64,000 bases of DNA from Hanleya hanleyi (GCA_036873755.1 JAVTVY010006840.1:62001-126000); one strand, 5' to 3'; positions 1 to 11,470 are shown, numbered from the stretch's first letter. Made by a program: numbers and translations. The notes: generated by a model not told the origin, from the letters alone.

Positions 1-339
1 GTTACATGTATATGAAAACTCGAAGGACGAATGAATTGAACCTTTACGTTTCACTATTTCACAAAAAATACCAAATGGTATCTCGAGTTCGGATAAGTCT
101 ACCAAGCTTTAGAGCAATTCTTAATGTTTCGAATCAACGCAGGCGTGTCAAGAAACTGGTCCAGCACTTAAATCTAATCTAACGCTCAGAGAACTTCTGC
201 TATGACCTTGTTCGAGTCCTCTGCAAGAAGTTACCATTGGGCAGACAAATTTTGTCATTTGTATTACGATGGCCCACAAATGTGTTACTGACTTTCCCCT
301 CAGACGCCTTGACTAGACAAGAGAGGTTATCTATCCATA

Positions 340-560
340 GACATTTGCTGCTGTATGCATTGCCCATTTCCCCCGAATTCTGTGTCCATCCTGGCCAATC
401 CCCGAGAGTCCAGCTTTAATCCACCTTGACCAGCGCCATAACCGTCCGCACAGCCATAATGAGATTTACGTGAGCGATAATGTACTCCATCTCATGGTCT
501 GGCACGCAAGGGAAGGACGTTATCCACTGGCAGAAACGCGGCTGTCAGTCTACTAATGCC
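340..560 (+). repeat. X2 block, copy 0
   Basis: Shares 'ggccaatccccgagagt' and 'cataatgag' in the same order and spacing with 7905-8050 and 16990-17110; the copy at 10930-11040 is more diverged. First member of the long repeat array. Positions 1-339 before it show no gene or recognisable repeat. Confidence 0.65.
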
Positions 561-574
561 TACGGTCAGGCTTC

Positions 575-654
575 ATCCACCAAACTAACTGGCTGTCACC
601 ATATGAGTGAAATAACCTTGAGTGTGACATTAATCCAAATCCCTTCCCCCTAAT
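575..654 (+). mobile_element. SINE/LINE 3' end fragment
   Basis: 'ccatatgagtgaaataaccttgagtgtgacattaa' has the same pattern as the 3' ends above (ctgaaatattgttgagtgtgacgttaaa) and directly precedes the SINE at 655. It has no coding content. Confidence 0.4.
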
Positions 655-897
655 GCCTATGGTTGCCATGTAGTAGATCGCTCACCTCGCAAACGGCATG
701 GCACAGGTTCGTTCCCGGACCGAGTCATACCAGAGACGTGGAACTTGTATCTCCAACGGTTAGTTCTCAGCAGGAAAAATGATAGATCAAGGACTGGCTG
801 GCTCGGTGTCAGGTTAATGAGACTGGACGTCGTGATATGACTGAACAAATGTTGAAAGCGACATTAAAATTCTACCCACTCACTCACTCACTCACCT
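655..897 (+). mobile_element. tRNA-derived SINE, diverged
   Basis: A tRNA-like head with a box-B-like 'aggttcgttcccgg' at about 703 is followed by a body and the end 'gttgaaagcgacattaaaa', then (actc)n at 876-895. This head, body and tail order matches the abundant gastropod SINE with a 'gcgacgtaaaac-(actc)n' end. Identity to that family is from memory. Confidence 0.6.
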
Positions 898-925
898 AAA
901 GGTTATTATAAAGTCTCTTCAGAGC

Positions 926-990
926 CATTACCATTATTAATCATTATCACTATTTTTATTATTATTATATTATTATCATTATCATTATTA
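926..990 (+). repeat. (ATT)n-rich simple repeat
   Basis: ATT/ATC triplets flank the left end of the element at 991; a similar tract (2462-2500) follows its right end. Confidence 0.8.
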
Positions 991-2439
991 GGGGACCAGG
1001 TCCGGAGGACCTAGGTCCCCTATTGAAATCGTTCTGATTCGTTCTTATTATTATTCCACATGATTTTGCACCACAGATATCTCAAGAACGATGCGGTGGA
1101 TTAAGACCAAACTTACAGGATATGTTCTGGGGGATGAGATCTAATGCATATACTAAGTTGATTCTGATTGGTCAGATGCCTTGGCGGCCATGTTGGATTA
1201 GGCTTAAAACCTTCAACGATCTTCTCCTCTGAAACCGCTTAACCGATCGCTATGAAACTTGGTACACATGATCAATGGACAGAGTTCTCCCATATTATGA
1301 CTTATAAAGTTCGTCCGTTAAAAAAGATGGCCGTCATCGACCAATCAAAATGGTCGGATTTTCAAGTAACGGATTTTGACCGGAAAAGTTATGAAATATA
1401 TGTTATAGGACATGGCGATCACGAATATGCAAAAAATTTGCTCCTAGGTCACGTGGTTTGGCTGCCATCTTGAATTCTGTGAAAAACTTTGCCAATTTTG
1501 CAACGGGTTATTCTCTTGAACCCTGATAGATACGGATTTCTAGGTCACTGCGATATATTGGGAAGGCCATGGTCTATTGCACTGAAAGCAAATATTTTCG
1601 ATTGGCTGAATGGTTTGGCGGCCATATTGGATTTAGCGCCAATCCTTCAACGATCTTCTCTTCTGAAACCGCTGCTCCGATCATTGTGAAACTTGGTACA
1701 CATGATCAATGGACAGAGTTCTCCAATATTATGACCTATAAAGTTCATCCGTTAAAAAAGATGGCCACCATCGACCAATCAAAATGGTCGGATTTTCAAG
1801 TAACGGATTTTGACCGGAAAAGTTATGAAATGTATGTTATAGGACATGGCGATCACGAATATGCAAATATTTTGCTCATAGGTCACGTGGTTTGGCCGCC
1901 ATATTGAATTCTGTGAAAAACTTTGTCAATTTTGCAACGGCTTATTCTCTTGAACCCTGATAGATACGGATTTCTAGGTCACTGCGATATATCGGGAAGG
2001 CCATGGTCTGTTGCACTGAAAGCAAATATTTTCGATTGGCTGAACGGTTTGGCGGCCATATTGGATTTAGGTGAAACATTCAACGATCGTCTCCTCGGAA
2101 ACTGCTAAGCCGATCATTGTAAAACTTGGTACACATGATCACTGGATCAAGTTCTCTTGTTCTTAGATTGAAAAAGTTCATTGGTTGAAAAAGATGGCTG
2201 CCATCGATCAATCAAAATTGTTGTAATATGAACACCCGGATTTTGTGATAAACCTTATCCATATTGCAAGCGTTTGTTCTCTTGAACTTTGATAGGTACA
2301 GATTACAAGGAAGATGAGATATATTGTGAAGGCAATGATCTGTTGCACTGAATGAAAAATACTGTCGATTAGCTGAACAGTTTGGCGGCCATATTCCGGC
2401 ATAGGCCTGGATACTAGGCCCTGTGTAGACCTGGTCCCC
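991..2439 (+). mobile_element. 1.45 kb element with short inverted ends and 434 bp internal subrepeats
   Basis: It starts ggggaccaggtc (991) and ends gacctggtcccc (2428-2439), perfect 12 bp inverted ends; the left end continues into a 30 bp palindrome (991-1020). Inside are about three tandem copies of a 434 bp unit: 'gaaacttggtacacatgat' begins at 1254, 1688 and about 2120, the last copy being most diverged. Each unit contains 'ttggcggccat' boxes. ATT-rich tracts lie on both sides, consistent with insertion into a simple repeat. There is no transposase frame, so it is probably non-autonomous. Confidence 0.6.
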
Positions 2440-3170
2440 GGCTCGATGCTGCTCGCAGCTCCAATTATTATTATTATTATCATAATTATCATTATCAATA
2501 ATTTCCGGATTTCCCTACATTCATTGCTCTGAAATACAAAGCTTCACTTATCAGAAACAAATTTACAAATAATCATGTTGTTCTTGTTTCAGTGAATTGT
2601 GTAAGGACCTTGACCTTGTCTCAAATCCTGGTATGCGACACATCGCCTCACAATAAATGCATGCATGAAAGTCGAGAAGAGAAGTAGACCATGTATTCCA
2701 TAGGACCTCATCAGTTTTATCTGACTAACCCAGTAATGCCATGAATCATCACGGCACCACAAAATGATTGAAACACGCCAGTGAATTGCCTGAGGTATAT
2801 TTGGCTAGTCGATATTGCCGACAGATCTCGTTTGATCTATATGAATATGTTGGTATATATGAAAATGTTGTACGAACAGCACCTGCCAATTTGTTATTGC
2901 CGGTCTACTGTCATACTGTATTTCTTGAAGTTTTTGAACAAGAACAATGATGTATAAGTGATAGCAACGTCATTTAATGCTAGAAGGTCCAACAAGCATT
3001 GTTCCTCGGGACCCAAAATTGGGCAATTATTAGGTGGTAGTAGTCTAATTTTATTTTCCAGAAATACTAAGCTCCTATGAATCCGCCAATTTCACCATGC
3101 AGAGTAATAACAGAGGTAAAACTATGTTTGCCACAAAGCACATACCATACGTTTGATTCGTCAAGACGAG
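2440..3170. other. No gene seen
   Basis: AT-rich sequence between the 434 bp element and the next X block. Only short unsupported frames. Confidence 0.5.
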
Positions 3171-3179
3171 TGACACCTC

Positions 3180-3905
3180 ACTGGGGTTGGACTAGGGGGG
3201 AGGCTGCACTGGTGGTTGACAGAACGAAAGTTACCAAAGATACATAGTGGTGGGGGTTACTGGGCTTGACGATCTGGAAAGAGTACCGTGCGTTTGGCAT
3301 ACAGGAGATGACTAATAAAGCTGTTGACTAATGAAACGCTATGTTACCGTATAATGGACAGTTTGGTCGGTACTGGTTCATGAGCAGCCAAAGGAACCAA
3401 TCCTGTCAATCGTCAAGGTGAATGGGTCTATGCGGTCTGCTTGCTATGAAAACCGTAATCTGAGAACGAAAATTGATTAGTGATCGACAGTGGCACTTCA
3501 GCCGGCGTACAATCATTGCTTAAATCATATCTTCTTTACACTTTGATTTTCGCGTTGAAGAGAAGTTCGTTTAAATGAAAGTGAAACAATGGATGAACAA
3601 CCAATTAACGCGATTTTCAGAAGGGACACGTGTGTTTCCCCCGGCAGTGTTCTAGTTCTGGGGTTTTCGAATTCGCCAACGCTCTGATTTCCAGTGCGAT
3701 ATAAGACCCGTCCTAATATAGATCAGGCAGTTTCAGTGGGAATTCTTGTTCCTCGGGGTAAGGTATCAATTAATAGCAGAGATTCCTACGTTTTCAATTT
3801 CCTCTTTGCCATCCACCAAGTTATACCCCCAGCAATATACGGAACGACAGACAGCGTTTGTGGGTATAAGTGACAACTTTCCATACGAAGTGTTATGTAA
3901 AACAC
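3180..3905 (+). repeat. X3/X4 block, copy 0
   Basis: Aligns in order with 8450-9260 and 11840-12880: shared landmarks are 'gctgttgactaatga', 'taaatgaaagtgaaa', 'tttcccccggcag', 'ggcagtttcagtgg' and 'agacagcg'. Similarity stops at about 3905 where the 112 bp direct repeat begins. Confidence 0.7.
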
Positions 3906-3935
3906 TATGTTATGTAAAGTGTTATGTAAGTGTTA

Positions 3936-4047
3936 TAAAAGCGTACCTGAGATACAACACATATCCCGAATCGTTAGATTCTTGGTATGTGCTTTAGAAT
4001 AGGTTAACCAGAAGACTATTCTGTGAAGTCATGTGACGCAGTCAGTA
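3936..4047 (+). repeat. 112 bp direct repeat, left copy
   Basis: Nearly identical to 4446-4557 (offset 510), from 'ataaaagcgtacctgagata' to 'gcagtcagta'. It encloses 398 bases that include GC-rich sequence and two 'acagctcaccaat' subrepeats. Confidence 0.9.
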
Positions 4048-4363
4048 TGTCGGCACCTCTTCCCACTTCCCTTATATGTGGTGTAATTTTTTCCTGTATA
4101 TGGCGAGATTCTGCTGGTGGACGTTTCGTCCCCGAGGCCCGCCCCCTGTACAGACATTTTTGGTCTTTGATATATGTTGGCATTTGTGGGAAGTTGATGC
4201 TGGGTCGACATCGGGCCTTACAGACTAGTTTTTTGTGTTAAATGCCGTCATTTACATCTGACGACGATACAGCTCACCAATCTCCAATGTACGAGTTGTC
4301 ACAGCGAAACAGCTCACCAATTACCGGTATACGAGTTGTCAGAGCATTTCCATCATAGCTCTC

Positions 4364-4445
4364 TAGATTTGTATCTAATACCGCTTATGCCGGTGCTAGG
4401 GGTCATGTGGTCATATCATCCAAGTTGCCACATGAACAAGTACAA
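4364..4445 (+). repeat. X1 core motif (solitary)
   Basis: Contains 'ctaataccgcttatgccggt' and 'ctaggggtcatgtggtcat', the sequence that appears amplified in the 42 bp minisatellite at 50.65 kb. Other solitary copies: 7186-7265 (-), 16015-16095 (-) and 29655-29725 (+). Confidence 0.75.
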
Positions 4446-4557
4446 TAAAAGCGTACCTGAGATACAACACATATCCCGAATCGTTAGATTCTTGGTATGT
4501 GCTTTAGAATAGGTTGACCAGAAAACTATGCTGTGAAGTCATGTGACGCAGTCAGTA
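4446..4557 (+). repeat. 112 bp direct repeat, right copy
   Basis: Differs from the left copy at only a few bases. Its left border abuts an X1 core motif (4364-4445). Confidence 0.9.
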
Positions 4558-4599
4558 ATGTAGGGGTTTGACATTGGAATTGGTACAAAACAATCATGG

Positions 4600-4770
4600 T
4601 CATCAGATTCGACATTCAATGTTCGGCCGCCGTTTACAACAGAATTTCCCGTCAAAATAAGAAAGAACCTTTTCCTACGACAGTTAACATCAATTGCATA
4701 AAATGAAATACACAATTAAAAACACCAGATGATTTCCTGCAAGAGAGAATCGGTCAACAGTTTTCAATTA
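4600..4770 (+). repeat. X5 block (plus)
   Basis: Contains 'acattcaatgttcggccgcc' and ends 'ttcctgcaagagagaatcgg'. Eight copies in the window: plus at 4600, 9962, 13175, 33590; minus at 6512, 11305, 27985, 36775. Confidence 0.7.
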
Positions 4771-4774
4771 CGGT

Positions 4775-6175
4775 AAGACATGATAATGTTCTTTACATAA
4801 AGTTCTCATCACTGTCCAGTATTCTTTATCCGATGAATTTTCAAGTCCTTTTTCTAGAGTAAGATGTATCTCAGTCACGATTTGATAGTTTCTGTATATT
4901 TAACACCATGCAGGTGTAAACATACGACGTCTGAACGACCCCAGTCCCATGTTAAGTGGAATTAGACACAAGTTACGAAACGTAGATCCAGATAGCTTGC
5001 ACGCTACGATCGCATTTTGCTGTCATTGTACGATATTTATTATAGAACTTGAGAAACATAGAATGGAAGCGTCTGGTGGTATAGCATGCCCTAGATCTAG
5101 CTTATCAATCCACACCTGGTTAAAACGTCCTAAGTCACGTCGGTTTGTTTAAGTAATGGAATATGACAGTGTCCTACATTATTGCACAGCATAAAGGGTT
5201 CATTCGCAGGTCTATGACATGGCACTGTACCTAATTCGCAATTTAAACATGTAAAGTCGAGTAGGTCGAGATCTGGCTAATCTTCCTGGAAGCGAGGAGA
5301 TCCAGCAGCTGATTGAAAATGAAATGTGATCCAAAGAACCATATTATATTTAGCAAAACAGACAAGTTAGCAAAGGCGGACAATCTTGGTACGTTAAGAC
5401 GAACTGCTATCTAGAATAAAATGTCTGAAAGTATTTGACTCTTGTTCCCCCTTAGCTCTTATGTATCCCCGCACATGCTGGAATATCACACAGGTCAGGT
5501 TGTACAGATCCTTAAATTCAGATATTATAACGGCTTTTCCGGCGAATGCATCTCCAGCGCGAACCTAATGTGCATTCTTATATCTGATCATTTATATCAG
5601 AAAGTTCGCTATGCTGAATTACAGACATCAATATTAAACACAGTTGCTGCGCATCACGGAAGTATTCGAGAGCCGTCCATGTTTCACGTTCTGTTGACAA
5701 AATCTCGCAACAGATTGATAAATATCTTTCACAAATTCAAAATATGACACAAACCACTGGGTTATTTTTTGAAAAAGTTACACAAAATTAAAACACGAGG
5801 TTGTTCAAAAGCGTTTTTCCCCATAAAGGACCAAACTTATGATTGAACATCTGTAGCATATAGGGAGTGTCGTTTAAAGGTTGTACTTTGATACATCCTT
5901 TATCCAATATCAAACGAGACTTTTATCAACAATCTTGGACGAAACCCCACATATTTGGTCGGTATCCCGCTTATGTCTATATCTTGAGACTTTACTAACA
6001 AGCTCCGATTGTATGAGCAAAACACTTTCTAATTTAACTTCTCCAACTGACTGGCAATATACTCTCTCTACTCCATACATTCAAACATTATCCTTTCAAC
6101 TTTAGACATCTTCTGACACTTCGAATCAGTAAAAATCACCGATTCTGACAAGAATCGACAACAACTAGAAACAAG
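4775..6175. other. No gene seen
   Basis: AT-rich. A 101-codon open frame at 5442 (from a non-ATG start) has no homologous copy, no splice support and no recognisable motif. The right side, near 6400-6510, resembles sequence preceding the X5 copy at 11305. Confidence 0.4.
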
Positions 6176-6194
6176 CTGACCATTCCGGCAAATG

Positions 6195-6300
6195 AGCTAC
6201 CGATCATAGCTTGGAAGCAGCTCATTATCTCGTGTGGTAGAGCAACGACCTTGTTCGAAAGTCGTGAGTTCGATCCTCAGCCGTGACAGTAGTTTTTCAT
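6195..6300 (+). mobile_element. tRNA-like sequence, probably SINE relic
   Basis: Box-A-like 'gtggtagagc' and box-B-like 'gagttcgatcc' are spaced about 20 bases apart, with a TGAG/CTCA stem for the T arm. The D loop and anticodon loop are too large for a working tRNA, so a tRNA-derived SINE relic is more likely. Confidence 0.4.
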
Positions 6301-6511
6301 TGGGCCGAAGTTTCAGTAGATAGTGTTAAAAATTGTCTTAATATATGGATCAAAATAATGAACACAAACACAGTTTAGCTGTGCATCTGTAAATGATACC
6401 ATGATATTTTTATAGCACAACCTGATATTCGGACAGCATTTACAACGATTATTATGGATTGAAAATACTGATCAGCGATACGGATTTGATATTTTTGGAA
6501 CATCCTGATGT

Positions 6512-6712
6512 CTTGTCGGCATCATTGAAAACTGTTGACCGCTTCTCTCTTGCAGGAAACTAGCCTATGTTTATGTATACTATGATTGTCTTTTCGAATT
6601 TGTTGCTAATACTGTTAAATGGAATATGAAATAGGTCTTTGGATTATGGACGCGGATATTCTTTAATGGACGACGACTGAATTATGAATGACGGACTAGA
6701 CGCTTGTAATTG
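6512..6712 (-). repeat. X5 block (minus)
   Basis: Reverse complement of the X5 sequence: 'cttgcaggaaactagcctat' and 'ggacgacgactgaatt' match the ends of the plus copies. Confidence 0.7.
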
Positions 6713-6905
6713 TACCGCATACACCTCAATGGTTCATGGAGGCAACTGAATGGTGTCTCTCTATCTCACGCTTCGATTGTGATTGTTTCTTGATCTGTTA
6801 TCTGTAACTAACGACAGAGGAACAATGGTATACAGGGAAAAAGGGTAGAAACGGCAGCAAGATAGTACTGTGGGGAGCTGGAGGAAAGTTAATTAACTAC
6901 AGCGA

Positions 6906-6958
6906 TTGTTCTTCTACAATGCTCGCTGTATACTCTATCGAGCATTGTAGAAGAACAA
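6906..6958. repeat. 20 bp perfect hairpin with 13-base loop
   Basis: 'ttgttcttctacaatgctcg' (6906-6925) pairs perfectly with 6939-6958. It could be a snapback duplication or a short hairpin RNA; a stem of 20 bp is short for a precursor microRNA. Confidence 0.85.
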
Positions 6959-6989
6959 GGGCTATTATAGCTGTTTGATAAAATGACGT

Positions 6990-7325
6990 CGACCAGTAAT
7001 GTGAAGGGTACAGAGAATTACACATCAACCGCACCATATAAATGTGGTGGGAAAAGATGCCGACGTGCTGACAAGAAGCCAATATCAACCTACAGACCAG
7101 TATTCTGACTGCATATCTACATGTATAAACATTACAACAACTAAAATGATCCGAATGTTGATTTGTATATCATCCACGCTTTTATTGCGGGTTTTCATGT
7201 GAACATGTTGAATGACATGACCACATGTCGAGCGGTATTAGATACAAATATCCAAGAACAATGATGTAATAGCCCTGTCAGGTCAGTTGATCAAAAGTGA
7301 TGAACCGTGTGCCGATACATAAAAG
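6990..7325 (+). repeat. X1 block, copy A
   Basis: Colinear with 15840-16160: 'gctgacaagaag', 'tattctgact', 'aatgatgtaatagcc' and 'aaagtgatgaac' occur in the same order. Holds an X1 core motif on the minus strand. Confidence 0.7.
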
Positions 7326-7415
7326 AAACGGCCCAAACGGGGAATATATGAGTAGATTGCAGGTTCACAACACGTCTGTGAGGCATGACGCCGACAAAGC
7401 ACTTCAGTCTACACC

Positions 7416-7562
7416 ATGTTAACCACAGTCACAAACTACAATCAGAAAGATTTGTACATGCAAGTTGTGAAAGACCCATTCGCTAGAAATATTAATGTTG
7501 GCGGTAAAACTCACGCGGATTCAGCTGTATATTTTGCAAGGGGACGACTGAATGAAATGAAG
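7416..7562 (+). CDS. Candidate coding exon of an unknown protein (exon A)
   Basis: Forty-nine codons run from ATG to a donor in phase 0 (ATGAAG|GTACGT). I do not recognise the product. The peptide contains KDLYMQVVKDPFA and, further on, AVYFARGRL. A related frame at 10812 preserves the pattern K-x-DL-x3-VV-x2-PFA...YFAR. In that comparison many of the base changes are at third codon positions (GAT/GAC, TTG/TTA, TTC/TTT, GCT/GCC, TAT/TAC and AGG/CGC all keep the residue), which suggests selection on protein. It lies between the X1 and X2 blocks of the long repeat array. No following exon was identified, so the gene is incomplete or a relic. Confidence 0.35.
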
Positions 7563-7739
7563 GTACGTTTTGTTTACCGATATGAAAATGTGATTACGCA
7601 AGGTTAATGATAATAAACACACCATTAAATTTCGATATAGACTAAAACCTATTTCTAGTATAGTATCTGCAATACGTGATAGTTCGCCAATTCAGAAAGA
7701 CACGTTATGAAGGACTTTTCGCAACTCCTAAACTAGAGA

Positions 7740-8100
7740 GCGTCCATGCATGCATGTCCGTATCTAACTGAAATTGGGGACTGTTCACCGTCATTACTTG
7801 ACCATCTGTGCATATTGTGCAGATTTATTTGGCAGAAGTGTATCACTGGCCGTAGACCCAGACGAACACTGTGTACGGGGACGTCATCTGACCAATGACC
7901 ATTTGTCGCTGAGCGCATCGCTCATTAGCCCAAATTCTACGTCCATCCCGGCCAATCCCCGAGAGTAAAAACAGTCTATAATCCGGTCTCGTAAGCGCAG
8001 TGGTCATCTGCTCAACCATAATGAGTTTTGAGAGACTGATGATACGCAAGAAAAGACCGTCTTTCGGCGTCTGAAACTACTATTAGTCAACGAAACTTGA
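7740..8100 (+). repeat. X2 block, copy A
   Basis: Colinear with 10800-11115 and 16915-17215; carries 'gacccagacgaa', 'gtcatctgaccaatg' and 'ggccaatccccgagagt'. Includes a third, weaker relative of exon A. Confidence 0.7.
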
Positions 8101-8159
8101 TCTTGATCGAGGAATCAACGTTGTGGATCGACTGCTTCAAACATAGTAACGTTTCATCT

Positions 8160-9260
8160 ATCTGTGATTAGAGACTACACTAACTCGGAATACTTAATGG
8201 ATTAATCCTGTGACCATGTTGTATGCAGCACAGACCATATTCGATCAAGGGGTGGGAATAATGGGCTATTTAGCGGGTTAGGGTAGGAGATCTATATTGA
8301 TGAAGTATATGCGGATGGATGAATGGATGGATGGACGGCCAATTTCTGGAGATGGATAGCAGTGGCGGTTGCTGGACTTGGCGCGCATGATTACGTAAAT
8401 ATCGGTCGATACGAGGCTGGGTACGTTCGACGGAAAGAAGGAGACTACTTTGTCTGTGATGACTACTTTGGTTACTTTCTAATGAGACCAATAGAAAAGC
8501 TATGTGAACAGGAATGGCCAGTCTCGCCGGTCATGGTGCATATGAGATAGATAGACAGAATTAAGGTTTAACGTCGCATTCAGTATGGTGTATATGTAGC
8601 CCAATCTCCTGATAATGATGAAAGTCCTAATAAATGGATGTTTGCTATCCAAAACGAAATCTGGGAGAAAGAGGAATAAGTGGCTTTCACCAGCGACGCT
8701 TTTTATCATTTAGGGCATTCATCGTTTCAAATTCCGTTGAAGGAACGGTCCTTAAAGGAAAAACAATAAAAGAACAACATATTTAATGTGGTTTTCTAGA
8801 TATTCTGCAGTGTTCTAGTTAAGTTTTCGGGTTCGCCTACCGACTGAAATTTTATGAGATATACATGTACAACATCTGTCCTGAAATAAATCTGGCAGTT
8901 TCATTGGAAATCCTTATTTCTCAGGGTAAGGTATAAATGCTGAGATTCCTAAGTGTCCAATTTCCTCTGCGTCTTCCCCGAAATAATATCCCCTGTAAAA
9001 TAGGATCTGACAGACAGCGTCTGGAGATGAGCAACAGCATCACATGCAAAGAGTTTGGAGTGGCTGAACATTGGACTTGCGACTTAAGGGAAGGTTCAAG
9101 TCGTGTTGTCGTCCACAGTTCACAACACTCGATGGTGGCAATTTCCTTCACGTTTCGACGCTGGAATGGGATGGAGAAGCCAAACAAGGGTACCTCCATG
9201 ACATGGCAATCTTGTAGTCCACTCGGGTGACAATTTGAGTGGGAAACACTTGGGTCGCGT
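8160..9260 (+). repeat. X3/X4 block, copy A
   Basis: Matches 11190-12880 in order, including a GGAT-rich stretch (8312-8336; counterpart 11648-11706) and the X4 landmarks 'cagtttcattggaaatcctt' and 'gacagacagcgtctgg'. Both strands are open for more than 90 codons at 8921-9230, but the frames are broken in the other copies. Confidence 0.65.
8545..8605 (-). mobile_element. Short LINE 3' tail stub
   Basis: The motif 'aattaaggtttaacgtcgca' preceded by a degenerate GATA/GACA tract matches the extreme 3' end of the LINE family. The rest is too diverged to follow. Confidence 0.5.
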
Positions 9261-9960
9261 TGATCACTTTTGCTGGAAGTAATAAGTAATGTCAGTAAAT
9301 GGGGAACGAATTAGGATGCAAACAAACCGAGCACAACAGAAACATTGGAGAGGGGGATAATACTGATAACATTCTTGAAGAAAACTTTTGGAAATGTTCC
9401 ACTTATCTCACCATTAACCACCCTTAACAATCTGTTCGCAAATTCCCTAACATGGCTTATGGCTAACTGTCTACCTCTCATGCATTCAGATTTAGTAATA
9501 ACGGCATTCCGCTGAATCGGTAAATAAGGCGATCCGCTGATTGGATGAAAGAAATACAGTCTTATGTTCGATCATTCCAATGTCACAAGGCTCATAACGA
9601 ACCTTCGTGATGCAACAGGAGAAAGGGAAGAACGAAAGATTCTTCTGGTAATTATGTCCTTGTAAAGTTCAGTCTAGCAACATGCTGATAAACGTGCATC
9701 ACAGAGACAGTTGTTCGAAACACACACCACTCTTATTATCATTTAGCAAGATAATAAGACACAAACAGAATACAGTAATACCACAAAAGTACCACACACG
9801 GAGTGGTGATTCGAAAATACTGTAAGATTCAAGGATCTTTCCGATATCAATGAAGTTCGTGAATTTTAGACATGGCGCTTGTCGTAAACCTCGAATGTCG
9901 TACTGAATTTTTAAGTCGTTTCTCTCAAGTATAGTGTATCTTTGGTCGTAGCAAGCGCCA
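9260..9960. other. No gene seen
   Basis: Spacer between X4 and X5 in copy A. The minus frame at 9699-9992 has no support in other copies. Confidence 0.4.
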
Positions 9961-9961
9961 G

Positions 9962-10135
9962 ATCCGATATTCAATGTACAGCCGTCGTTCATAAAAGAGT
10001 TTCCGCGTCGTAATCGAAATATCTATTCCGTATGACCGTTAGCACCACTTACTAATGTGTATGAAATAAAAATAATAATAACACAATATGATTTCCCGAA
10101 GTGAAGAGGAGAGAAGCGGTCAACAATATCCAGTG
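9962..10135 (+). repeat. X5 block (plus), copy A
   Basis: Shares 'ttcaatgtacagccgtcg' and 'gaaataaaaataataataac' with 13175-13340. A (GAT)n tract (10140-10173) follows directly. Confidence 0.7.
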
Positions 10136-10429
10136 ATGATGACATGACATGATGATGATGATGATGATGATGACGTTCTTTCTTTAAATCCTGATCACTG
10201 CCCAATATTCTTTATCCAAATGAAACGTGCTGTTCGTATCAAATATCGAGATCTTACATTAATCGAGAGAATAACAAATCTACCAAGGAAAACAAGACCC
10301 ATGGGGAATTTTATCTCGGAAGGGAGCACAAATTTCTCACACCGCCAATCCATTGATATATTATAGTACGTATAAAACATGCGCCAATATATTCAGATAT
10401 TCAGATCAACCGGATATTGTAAAATGTCT

Positions 10430-10640
10430 GGATATAATTACGTCAGGTTGAAATACTGGATAGAAAATTGTATCAGTTGTTTAACATATAGGAAAAGCTC
10501 TAACCGGAGATAATGTTATCATTCATATATCGAAGGAACTTGAACCCGTGTTCATGTTGAAATCGGTTGCCCAGAGGATTTATCCGATATCTATAGAATT
10601 GTTAGAGTGTGTGACAGTTAACCGATATTAATGGGTTCGT
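10430..10640 (+). repeat. X6 block, copy A
   Basis: Aligns at about three-quarters identity with 15110-15330 ('tggatataattacgtcag', 'attcatatat', 'gaacccgtgtt', 'gttgaaatcgg'). Changes are spread over all codon positions, so it is not obviously coding. Confidence 0.7.
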
Positions 10641-10739
10641 TTATCATTCTCTTTACAATCTTAAACGTTGATGGTAAAGCCCCCAAAATAATAGTCCTAT
10701 GCTGAAATACTACTTGAAAAAAAAGAGCATATTACAGTG

Positions 10740-11115
10740 CATCATAGTCATCCAGTTTTGAACGTCATCGATATGGAAGGGATTTTTCGTGACTCAAACT
10801 AGACGACGTTCATGCATGCCAAATCAGACTTAGCAATCGAAGTTGTGGAAGAACCATTTGCCAAAGACTTATCGCAAACCTCCGACCCAGACGAGTACTT
10901 TGCACGCGAGAAGTCATCTGACCGATGGCATTTTGCTGTTGTGCTCATTTGACCATATCTAATGTCCATACTGGGCAGTCGTCTACAGTAAACGTGATGG
11001 TCATTTATTTCGCTCATCCAATCCGATTTTTGCGAGAGATAATTTACCCCGATCACTGACTGAAAATGAAGAAAATAGCATCTTCTGCTGACACAAACTG
11101 CTTTTAGTTTACGAA
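10740..11115 (+). repeat. X2 block, copy B
   Basis: Carries the exon-A relative at 10812 and then the X2 landmarks 'gtcatctgaccgatgg' and 'gagagataattta'. Confidence 0.65.
10812..10917 (+). pseudogene. Diverged copy of exon A
   Basis: The frame opens at the ATG at 10812 (MHAKSDLAIEVVEEPFAKDL...) and keeps the pattern seen at 7416, ending DPDEYFAREKSS. There is no clear splice donor at the matching place: the frame runs on into the X2 repeat and stops at a TGA about 30 bases later. It may be a decayed copy, or the donor may have moved. A third, weaker relative lies at about 7849-7890, where the frame reads VDPDEHCVRGRHL. Confidence 0.3.
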
Positions 11116-11304
11116 TCGCTCTCATGACCACTCAAATATAGTGAGCAATGAAGACCCCACAACAATGTTTATGAAGGAAGTATCGAGATATAAACTTAAA
11201 TACAAGACTTACTAACAATCGCAATCGGGGTATTAATTGGATAATTCCTACTCGAGAAGACGACTTGGAAATTCAGTAGGGAAGAGTAATCATATTTGGA
11301 GTGT

Positions 11305-11470
11305 TGCCGGCATCATTGAAAATTATGGACCGCCTCGTTCTTGTGGGATACTAACTTTGATTGTTGTGCTCATAGTGTTTTATGTATAAGCTATTTCCAC
11401 GACTGCTTACAGGATGTCGGATCTCGCGCTTGTAGTGATCTTGGAACTAAATGTTCTGAATCCATCAGCA
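11305..11470 (-). repeat. X5 block (minus), copy B
   Basis: 'catcattgaaaattatggaccgc' and 'gatgtcgga' match the minus X5 at 6512. Diverged. Confidence 0.5.

Noticed and set aside
10142..10173. His-rich minus-strand frame from (GAT)n
   Set aside because: Purely a translation of the trinucleotide repeat.
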